From: Thiotrichales bacterium
GTDB taxonomy: Bacteria > Pseudomonadota > Gammaproteobacteria > Beggiatoales > Beggiatoaceae
NCBI GenBank assembly: GCA_016745035.1
Contig: JADGDE010000003.1
Coordinates: 62,001 to 126,000 of the forward strand
Direction: 5' to 3'
DNA length: 64,000 nucleotides
The notes below the pieces were generated by a model. That model was not told the DNA's origin and searched no databases. It saw nothing but the letters and a program-made list of their open reading frames with translations. The position numbers and the translations under genes were made by a program. The stretch's first letter is position 1. Every line of letters starts with the position of its first letter. Shown here piece by piece: positions 58,251 to 64,000 of the stretch.

Positions 58251-58265
58251 TGCACTGAAAGTGCA
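58251..58265. repeat. right-flank hairpin TGCACT-GAA-AGTGCA
   Basis: Perfect 6-bp stem of the same CT...AG type as the array at 57686-57797, on the upstream side of the transposase gene. IS200/IS605 elements have recognised hairpins near their ends. Confidence 0.6.
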
Positions 58266-58283
58266 TAGTTTTGACTATCGCAA

Positions 58284-58757
58284 CTGGAAAATAAAAAACA
58301 GCGATTATATTTTGCAAGCCTATTCATTTGTTGCAGTACAAGTGCAAGTTTTGCTGACAATCACAAGAATGCCTCAAGTGATAAAAAGGTCAAAGGGGAG
58401 CGCATCAGCCTCCCTACCCGTAGTGAAGACGTTGCTCAAGCGCTCGACCGTATTGTAGTCGAACAAGGTGGGATTGTGTGCTATTCCACCTTAGCTAACT
58501 TAAAATTTTGGCGCGCAGATGCCCGTCATGCCAGTTGGTTATTCATACAAAGCGGCGCAAAAAAACAGCGCTTAGCGTGGGCAAGTCAAGAAACCACACT
58601 GCCTTGGTCAATGGATAAAAATTTTAGCAATCACCAGAAAGAATATCTGATCGAATACGAAGGCATTTTACAATCGGTGATATTATTGGCACTGCCAACA
58701 ACATTCGGTAGTAACGAAGCGCAAGCTCAATGGATGCGCCAGCAAGGGTGCTTATAA
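58284..58757 (+). CDS. small secreted protein of an adhesin-linked type, start uncertain
   Basis: About 158 codons open from a CTG at 58284. The N-terminus is basic (ENKKQR) followed by a hydrophobic LYFASLFICCSTSASF, consistent with a signal peptide, then a domain with DRIVVEQGGIVCYSTLANLKFW and LEYEGILQSVIL-like segments. No ATG is available; an insertion upstream may have removed it, and GTG 58476 is a short alternative. It overlaps the next gene by 1 nt (TAATG). Family not recognised. Confidence 0.4.
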   Translation: MENKKQRLYFASLFICCSTSASFADNHKNASSDKKVKGERISLPTRSEDVAQALDRIVVEQGGIVCYSTLANLKFWRADARHASWLFIQSGAKKQRLAWASQETTLPWSMDKNFSNHQKEYLIEYEGILQSVILLALPTTFGSNEAQAQWMRQQGCL

Positions 58758-59363
58758 TGCCGCGGGGAATGTATCTGCTTGTGCTGTGGTTTTTGTGTAA
58801 GCCAACTGGCAAGCTTTTTACAGCGGTCAATTTGCCCAATAGCGAGCCTGAGCGGGCGCAAACCCAAGCCAGCGCCTTATTAATTATTAAAAGCTGCCAT
58901 CGCTGAGTCCGACGAGAAGCTGCGTTTAGGGATTTTATTCACCAAACTCTGGCTAGCGCAAGCAAAGCCGCTAAAAGCAGAAAACCGCGCCCAACAAGCG
59001 GTAACACTCTTGAACACCTTAGAAAAACCGCTATTTTTAGCTCAGGCACTCAACCAATGGGGAAACGCTTTAAATAGCAATCTACAAGAGGCACAAGCAG
59101 CAGACAAATACCAACAAGCCCAGCATCTCTTGCCTGTTGAGAATGAGCTGTGGAAAAAAATTCATATCAATCATTTAAAACTCATTTTAACCGTAAAGAC
59201 GCTAAAGCAAGCACTCACATTGGCTGATGCTTGGGAAGATAAATACAGCCAATTATTTGCCCTGCTCGATCTTATCAACAGCGCACACAATCAATTTGTC
59301 GATGCTTTCGATACCTATACTTATTATTTGTCTCGCCTGGCTTCATTGCTGAGGATAACTTGA
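58757..59363 (+). pseudogene. TPR-like exported protein, frameshifted and truncated
   Basis: ATG 58757 opens a signal-peptide-like start (MYLLVLWFLCKP) that stops at 58907; the sequence continues in the +1 frame, joining at TTATTAAAAGCTGCC, as helical repeats (LGILFTKLWLAQAKPLKAENRAQQAV, EKPLFLAQALNQWGNALN) to TGA 59361-59363. The repeats look like TPRs at the N-terminus of proteins that carry a C-terminal CHAT protease and often lie beside haemagglutinin-like adhesins. The CHAT part is missing. The frameshift and the missing 3' part mark it as broken. Confidence 0.5.
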
Positions 59364-60075
59364 TTTCCTCGAACACTCCTTATCCAAACTCCGCTCATCA
59401 GGTTTCCTTAGGAAATACGGGGACTTTTCTCGGCGCATCCATTATAGAGTTCGGGCTTGTAACCCCCTCTCCACAAGACTGCGTGACTTCAGATTGGAAC
59501 GGCAGCTCGAACTCCACGAGAGCTAAAGCTTCTACTTTCTACTGTCTCCGCTTCGACATGACAGAGGGTTCTGGATTTATGACCGTGAAGATGAACACCT
59601 CTGCCAACGCGTTTGATCCGAGCGTCAGTAACTTTGCCTCGACTATTCGACCTATTTCCGCATCTACTGGTAGTTATCTACACTTGATCGATGCATTGCT
59701 CCTCCTATGTTTCATTCCGATTATTCGTGTATTTCGAACGTCTGGCACGTAGATAATACGATGGAATAAGGATCGCAACACCGTTGATGTTTGCGATTCT
59801 TTCGCAAATGACAATTCTGAAACTTGCCATATAACTATCACGCCTCAGGCAAACTTACTTCCGTATGCTGGCATCGCTTATACAGGGACTTTAGCGCGCG
59901 ATGGTGATATTTATACTTTGACTGATGGCGAAGTTTGCGGAGGCTCCTATAGCCCTTGTGCTACCCCCCCCCTATTTCTGCCCCAACTAAATCTCATTTG
60001 TGGTTTCTTTTTAGTGTTTTTTCCCTGTTGAGTATCGGGTTTTATCGTTATCGACGACGTTTATCTGGTTTGTAG
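59321..60075 (+). pseudogene. secreted protein remnant with C-terminal membrane/sorting segment, frameshifted
   Basis: Coding-like pieces in changing frames: NTPYPNSAHQVSLGN and ASTFYCLRFDMTEGSGFM, then HSDYSCISNVWHVDNT, then a stretch with VDVCDSFANDNSETCHITITP and TDGEVCGGSYSPCAT, and finally, after a C9 run (59964-59972), PISAPTK-LWFLFSVFSLLSIGFYRYRRR ending at TAG 60075. The end has the proline-rich, hydrophobic, basic layout of PEP/IPTL-type sorting tails. At least three frame changes separate the pieces. Confidence 0.45.
59964..59972 (+). repeat. homopolymer C9 tract
   Basis: Nine C in a row at the junction between the Cys-rich domain and the hydrophobic tail of the remnant. Gain or loss of one C switches between a soluble end (frame ending FFLVFFPC) and the tail with RRR. 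Confidence 0.7.
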
Positions 60076-60312
60076 TTTGTATGCAGTCTGTTTACATAGA
60101 CTCAAGCATTTTACCTTGCGGGCATAGTTGTATATGAGTGCATTGCAAGGCGCTATGGATAAACGTAATTCGTCACCCCCGTTAGCTCAGAAAAAATTGC
60201 CCGTACATGAATCAAGTGTCGCTATAATAAACAGTGCTCGTGATCAGCAAACACACCGTTTTATAGCAGAGTCCGTTTTTAGCCCGTTTACACTTGAAGG
60301 TAACGTCCCTTT
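60076..60312. promoter_or_regulatory. upstream region of the ABC exporter genes
   Basis: Contains TATAAT at 60223-60228 as a candidate -10 box; TTGCCC at 60197-60202 is too far for a good -35 (20-nt spacer). GAAGGTAA at 60297-60304 lies upstream of the ATG at 60313. Otherwise no gene or structure seen. Confidence 0.35.
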
Positions 60313-61248
60313 ATGCCTATTGTTTCGATTTCCAATCTGTCCAAAACCTATAACGATGGTTTTCAGGCATTAAAAAACATCGACCTAGAAATACAGCGTG
60401 GAGAAATACTCGCCTTACTGGGACCGAACGGTGCAGGTAAAACCACACTGATTTCAATTATCTGCGGCATTGTCAACGCCAGCAAGGGGACGGTGACAGT
60501 GGATGGTGCTGATATTGTCAAAGACTACCGCACCACACGCGAACTTATCGGGCTAGTCCCCCAAGAATTGGCTTTAGGCGCTTTTGAAAAGGTATGGGAC
60601 AGCGTCTGTTTCAGCCGTGGTTTATTCGCGAAAAAACCCGACCCAGCTTACATAGAAAAAGTGCTCAGAGACTTGTCCTTGTGGGATAAGCGCAATTCCT
60701 TGCTGATGGAATTATCCGGCGGCATGAAACGCCGCGTGCTTATTGCCAAAGCCTTGGTGCATGAGCCTCGGGTGTTGTTTTTGGATGAACCAACAGCAGG
60801 TGTCGATGTGGAATTACGCAAAGACATGTGGGCGCTAGTCGAACAATTACGCCAGGCTGGTGTGACCATTATCCTCACCACGCATTATATTGAAGAAGCC
60901 GAAGCCATCGCCGACCGGGTCGGCGTTATTAACCGCGGTGAATTATTGGTGGTGGACGAGAAACAGGCATTGATGCATAAGTTAGGCAAACGCCAACTGG
61001 AAATTGAACTGGCATCGCCTGTCAGCGAACTGCCCGCCTCCCTAAGCAACGTCGCACTTGAAGTGTCACAGGACGGGCATGTGCTCATCTATACCTATGA
61101 CCCGCATAAAACCGATACGGGTATTGATGCATTGATGAAAACCATCGCTGCGGCGGGTTTAATCATTAAAGATATGAACACAGTCAAAAGCTCATTGGAA
61201 GAGATTTTTGTCAAGCTAATCAAAAACGGTGGGGAGGAGCTGGCATGA
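60313..61248 (+). CDS. ABC transporter ATP-binding protein (YadG-like)
   Basis: 311 residues. Walker A GPNGAGKT (37-44), Q-loop [12 protein letters not shown], signature LSGGMKRR, Walker [12 protein letters not shown] and H-loop THYIEEAE. Very like E. coli YadG in sequence order. Powers the permease encoded by the next gene; substrate of YadGH-type exporters is not known. Confidence 0.92.
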   Translation: MPIVSISNLSKTYNDGFQALKNIDLEIQRGEILALLGPNGAGKTTLISIICGIVNASKGTVTVDGADIVKDYRTTRELIGLVPQELALGAFEKVWDSVCFSRGLFAKKPDPAYIEKVLRDLSLWDKRNSLLMELSGGMKRRVLIAKALVHEPRVLFLDEPTAGVDVELRKDMWALVEQLRQAGVTIILTTHYIEEAEAIADRVGVINRGELLVVDEKQALMHKLGKRQLEIELASPVSELPASLSNVALEVSQDGHVLIYTYDPHKTDTGIDALMKTIAAAGLIIKDMNTVKSSLEEIFVKLIKNGGEELA

Positions 61249-62006
61249 ATATGTACGCTATCCAAATGATTTACAAATATGAAATGAAACGCGCTTTTAC
61301 CACCATAGGACAGAGTTTCGCCTCACCGATACTCTCCACGGTGCTGTATTTTGTCGTGTTTGGCTCGGCCATCGGTTCCCGCATCGAGGCGGTGGATAAC
61401 ATTCCCTACGGTTTGTTCATCGTACCGGGCTTGGTCATGCTAGCAATCTTGACCCAAAGCGTTGCCAACGCCTCATTTGGGATATTTTTTCCGCGTTTCA
61501 CCGGGCAAATCTATGAAGTGCTATCAGCACCGGTGTCTTTTATCGAAATCGTCATCGGCTATGTCGGTGCAGCAGCCACCAAGTCGCTGATTATCGCAGG
61601 CATTATTTTGTTGACCGCCAGCTTTTTCGTTGAAATGCACATCGCCCACCCTGTATGGATGCTAGCCTTTTTGCTTTTGACCTGTATTTCCTTCAGCCTG
61701 TTCGGTTTTATTATCGGTTTATGGGCAAAGGATTTCGAGAACCTGCAAATTATCCCCTTATTGGTCATTACCCCGCTGGTGTTTTTAGGCGGCAGTTTTT
61801 ATTCCATCAACATGTTGCCGCCATTCTGGCAGACCGTCAGCCTGTTCAATCCCGTGGTGTATTTAATCAGCGGCTTTCGTTGGAGTTTTTTTGGAGTAGC
61901 TGATGTCAGCGTTGGCTTAAGCTTGTTTATGGTGGCGCTATTTCTGCTGGCTTGTTTGCTGATTGTGTGGTGGATGTTTAAGACGGGGTATCGTTTGAAA
62001 CAGTAA
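61245..62006 (+). CDS. ABC-2 type transporter permease (YadH-like)
   Basis: 253 residues with six predicted membrane segments and the ABC-2 motif [20 protein letters not shown] and the late LNPVVY-like segment [13 protein letters not shown]. The start overlaps the ATPase stop as ATGA. Family size of YadH (256). Confidence 0.92.
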   Translation: MNMYAIQMIYKYEMKRAFTTIGQSFASPILSTVLYFVVFGSAIGSRIEAVDNIPYGLFIVPGLVMLAILTQSVANASFGIFFPRFTGQIYEVLSAPVSFIEIVIGYVGAAATKSLIIAGIILLTASFFVEMHIAHPVWMLAFLLLTCISFSLFGFIIGLWAKDFENLQIIPLLVITPLVFLGGSFYSINMLPPFWQTVSLFNPVVYLISGFRWSFFGVADVSVGLSLFMVALFLLACLLIVWWMFKTGYRLKQ

Positions 62007-62291
62007 TGGGCTATAGCCTTGATAACGTTTTAGCTTGGCTCTGGGCTTTGTGGACTCTAACATTTGCATCATTCGCAAGGTATAAGCATAGCGCCATACA
62101 GCATAAACGAATCCTTAAAATTTAGGCTTTCCCTGAATTTTTTGGCTTCGATTGGTGCAGGGTGGTAAAACCTTATGCATCCTAACGAGTTCGCAAGAGA
62201 AGTTGGCAAATCTGCAAAAGCCGTCACCAAGGCGCTGACCGCTCACGCTTACCTGCGTCTTAGTGCCGGCTTTTGCCCCCTGCTGGCTGGC
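62007..62291. other. intergenic stretch, no feature recognised
   Basis: 285 nt between the permease gene end and the end of the SUMF1-like gene. A G+C-rich section near 62256-62290 lies right after the stop of the latter gene (minus strand), with a GCCGGC palindrome. No gene is supported. Confidence 0.4.
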
Positions 62292-63155
62292 TCACGTCTG
62301 AACTTGGAGACAACGGAAACCTTGGTAATTTTCGCTCAGATTTGGCACGCGCTGGTGACGGTATGCAGCACGTATACCACGCGCGTAACCGCGCCAAGAA
62401 CCACCGCGTGAAACATGCGAGTTACTCTTAGCCGTCCCGACAGGGTTGAGTTGTGGCTCAAGCGAATAATCTTCCCAATAATCCTCGCACCATTCCCAGA
62501 CATTACCGAGCATGTCATACAGCCCCCAAGCATTGGCTTGTTTCAAAGCCACCGGATGCGTGCCAGCCCGCTTATGTTGGTACTGTTTTTCTGACCAGCC
62601 AGAACTGTCCCAACCATTTTCCAATTCAAAATCCACCCCGCTGTTGCCGCCATACCAAGCCATCTTGTCTAACAGTGGCGCGTTGCTTTCACCTAAAATA
62701 TCCAAGTCCCCAGCATAGGTCGCGGTTTGGGTCTCAGCACGGCAAGCGTATTCCCACTGCGCCTCAGTTGGCAAGCGCAAAGCTAAATCGGGCAGGGCTT
62801 GGTTAATTTTGTCAATAAATGTTTGGCAATCGTCCCAACTGACTTGTTCTACTGGTCTGTTGGGGCTTTTGAAATAACTTGGGTTCTCTCCCATCACCGC
62901 TTGCCATAAAGCTTGTGTCACCGGCGTATCAAACAGCCAAAAGCCTTGGCTCAAACTAACTTCATGTTGGGCTTCGTCATTATTATGCCCAGCTTCTGAT
63001 GCTGGCGAGCCCATAAGAAACGTTCCCGCAGGTATCCAGCGCAAACGCTGGCTAACTTCCTTGAACTCGAACGCCACCCAAGCGCCGTACTCATCTTGCC
63101 CCCAAGCGTCTGCCCAAGCAGGGGGGATGCCGTTGGCAAGGGGATGATGAATCAT
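62292..63155 (-). CDS. formylglycine-generating-enzyme-fold (SUMF1) protein, candidate DGR target
   Basis: 287 residues. An N-terminal WGQDEYGAWVAFEF element precedes the FGE fold: RWIPAGTFLMGSPASEAGH, PVTQALWQAVMG, PVEQVSWDDCQTF, LRLPTEAQWEYACRA, LGNVWEWCEDY and RGGSW...GFRC. The catalytic cysteines of true FGE in the RGGSxxC region are absent; only the GFRC Cys (282) remains. The C-terminal 38 residues (250-287) have the layout of variable regions in diversity-generating retroelement proteins. GGAG upstream of ATG 63155. Confidence 0.8.
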   Translation of the reverse strand: MIHHPLANGIPPAWADAWGQDEYGAWVAFEFKEVSQRLRWIPAGTFLMGSPASEAGHNNDEAQHEVSLSQGFWLFDTPVTQALWQAVMGENPSYFKSPNRPVEQVSWDDCQTFIDKINQALPDLALRLPTEAQWEYACRAETQTATYAGDLDILGESNAPLLDKMAWYGGNSGVDFELENGWDSSGWSEKQYQHKRAGTHPVALKQANAWGLYDMLGNVWEWCEDYWEDYSLEPQLNPVGTAKSNSHVSRGGSWRGYARGIRAAYRHQRVPNLSENYQGFRCLQVQT

Positions 63156-63540
63156 AGGAACTCCAATAAAAAATCGCCTGAATCAGTATGGTGTGGCAGT
63201 GAAACATAGCCAAATTATAACGCAAGCACAGCGACATGCTGCCGCCAATCATCAAGTGCCACGATAAAACCCCAACGGGGTTTTGTCTATCAGCCAAGGG
63301 TTGCGCCGCTAAGCGCTACCCTTGGGAGAGAAAAACAACGGGCAAGCCTGTAGGGGTTGAAGGGGCGGGGGTATCATTGCCCCAGGGTAGCCTTTGGCGA
63401 GGCAACCCATGGGCTGGTTTATATCACCCCGTTGGGGTTAGGCGGGGCAAAAGCCCCGGCTCCTGCGTTTCGTGTTCAAAATAGCATGGCTTTCTAAGAA
63501 ACGTGCACGAATTAATTTATGCAACTGTTTTTGCCACGCC
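63156..63540. repeat. repeat-rich intergenic region with strong hairpins
   Basis: AAAACCCC-AAC-GGGGTTTT (63266-63284) is a perfect hairpin. CCAAGGGT pairs with ACCCTTGG around 63293-63325, and CCCCGTTGGGG-type units recur near 63427-63440 followed by GGGGCAAAAGCCCC. No gene seen. Confidence 0.55.
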
Positions 63541-63544
63541 GATA

Positions 63545-63730
63545 GCCCTGAAAGGGCGTAATTAATAAAGCCTAGGGCAACGCCCTAGGATAGAGAAAAT
63601 AATGATGATTAAGCCCTGAAGGGGCGATATAACTTTCGTATTTTTATGTCGCCCCTTCAGGGCTAAAATATATTGACATCAATCACCTATGGCGTTGCCC
63701 TAGGCTATATAAATGTCGCCCCGTTGGGGC
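63545..63730. repeat. inverted array of GCCCTGAAGGGGC / CCTAGGGC units
   Basis: Left half: GCCCT-gaa-AGGGC (63545-63557), CCTAGGGC-aac-GCCCTAGG (63571-63589), AGCCCTGAAGGGGCGA (63612-63627). Right half: the same units in reverse order and orientation, TCGCCCCTTCAGGGCT (63649-63664), CCTATGGCGTTGCCCTAGG (63686-63704), GCCCC-GTT-GGGGC. The whole is a mirrored repeat of about 190 bp. Confidence 0.65.
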
Positions 63731-63755
63731 TTTTAATTTAAAAAGGGGAAGCATA

Positions 63756-63863
63756 TCAGAAAAAGTTGTTGAAGTTATTTTTGCATGTTCCTAAAAAGCG
63801 GTTGAGTTGTTCCGAGGCCGCTTGCGGGGATAAGACGGGAATGCTGAAAAAAGCCAGTTTCAT
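63756..63863 (-). pseudogene. truncated small protein, possible DGR-associated HRDC-type accessory
   Basis: ATG 63863 opens MKLAFFSIPVLSPQAASEQLNRFL and stops after 35 residues at 63756, beside the repeat array. The segment matches the N-terminus I associate with short accessory proteins (HRDC-type) that accompany reverse transcriptase in diversity-generating retroelements. The remaining protein is missing, so it is broken. Recognition is from memory of a short motif. Confidence 0.4.
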
Positions 63864-63939
63864 GGTGTCTCTCAAGTCAAAAATCGCGCTGAGCGCTGGC
63901 ATTTTATCAAGTATTACGTTTAAAAAATCGGCTAAAGCG

Positions 63940-64000
63940 CTAAAACAAACCACCCGCTTCCTCGCTGGTCGCTGCCGCTTCCTTGCTCGGTAACTGAGTG
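63940..64000 (-). CDS. C-terminal end of a gene entering from the right
   Basis: An open frame of 19 visible codons ends at TAG 63940-63942 with an acidic/Ala-rich tail (PSKEAAATSEEAGGLF). The rest is outside the window. If the neighbouring truncated gene is a retroelement accessory, this could be the end of an associated gene; too short to tell. Confidence 0.3.
   Translation of the reverse strand, partial: TQLPSKEAAATSEEAGGLF

Noticed and set aside
62175..62411. Plus-strand frame opposite the end of the SUMF1-like gene
   Set aside because: No recognisable domain and it overlaps the well-supported minus-strand gene; treated as chance.
63545..63730. CRISPR-like array of short repeats
   Set aside because: Units are hairpins in mirrored orientation with irregular spacing and no uniform spacers; no cas gene in the window.

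Overview
The window reads as the chromosome of a gammaproteobacterium of moderate G+C content. The core genes (fabA-fabB pair, yciO, pdxJ, dksA, uppP, pepP, msrA, rsmE, topA, yadGH-type ABC genes) are gammaproteobacterial in type. The accessory load (filamentous-haemagglutinin remnants, an IS200-type transposase with hairpin arrays, a formylglycine-generating-enzyme-fold protein of the kind used by diversity-generating retroelements, a PHB-oligomer hydrolase, CbbQ/NorQ-CbbO/NorD genes) is reminiscent of Beggiatoa/Thiothrix-like sulfur bacteria (Thiotrichales). That placement is an inference from gene content, not from a marker gene.

Layout. 1-3.6 kb: end of a DEAD-box helicase, then fabA-fabB-SDR on the plus strand and a small membrane protein. 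3.7-4.1 kb: a phage-integrase remnant facing the 3' end of a tRNA-Asn gene. 4.4-7.8 kb: a minus-strand operon, Fic-like protein, MoxR ATPase (CbbQ/NorQ) and VWA protein (NorD/CbbO). 8.2-13.4 kb: plus-strand lipoprotein, membrane proteins, 3-hydroxybutyrate-oligomer hydrolase, RnfG-like flavoprotein and yciO. 13.4-17.1 kb: hybrid histidine kinase, DUF3467 protein and a membrane-fusion adaptor. 17.2-22.9 kb: lipoprotein, pdxJ and a flavin monooxygenase-methyltransferase-HAD phosphatase cluster. 22.8-28.0 kb (minus): dksA, uppP, a secreted repeat protein coupled to pepP, hemerythrin and msrA. 28.2-30.5 kb (plus): VWA metallopeptidase-like protein and a response regulator coupled to a membrane-anchored phosphatase. 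30.7-38.7 kb: an atypical P-type ATPase with sulfotransferase and mini-membrane protein, a GNAT protein, a DUF4426 protein and a second P-type ATPase. 38.8-46.4 kb: degenerate sensor protein, alpha/beta-hydrolase, DUF58 protein, GGDEF-EAL protein. 46.4-56.1 kb: M16 peptidase pair, GNAT, adaptor, MoxR, rsmE, SPOR protein, topA. 56.3-60.1 kb is a graveyard: decayed adhesin, IS200-like element, broken secreted and TPR-like genes. 60.3-62.0 kb: ABC exporter. 62.3-64.0 kb: a variable-protein candidate, repeat arrays and a truncated gene that may belong to a retroelement cassette beyond the window.

The most striking non-genic structure is a family of miniature inverted-repeat elements (ends CTGATGTTACGCA / TGCGTAACATCAG, about 80-130 bp) with at least six two-ended copies and several single ends. 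Five of the two-ended copies are flanked by 7-8 bp direct repeats (three perfect, two with one mismatch), so they have moved by transposition. One copy supplies the last codons of an acetyltransferase gene, one abuts the integrase remnant and one interrupts the adhesin remnant. A second structural theme is short hairpins with variable stems but an invariant CT...AG apex, found around the IS200-type gene and between other genes.
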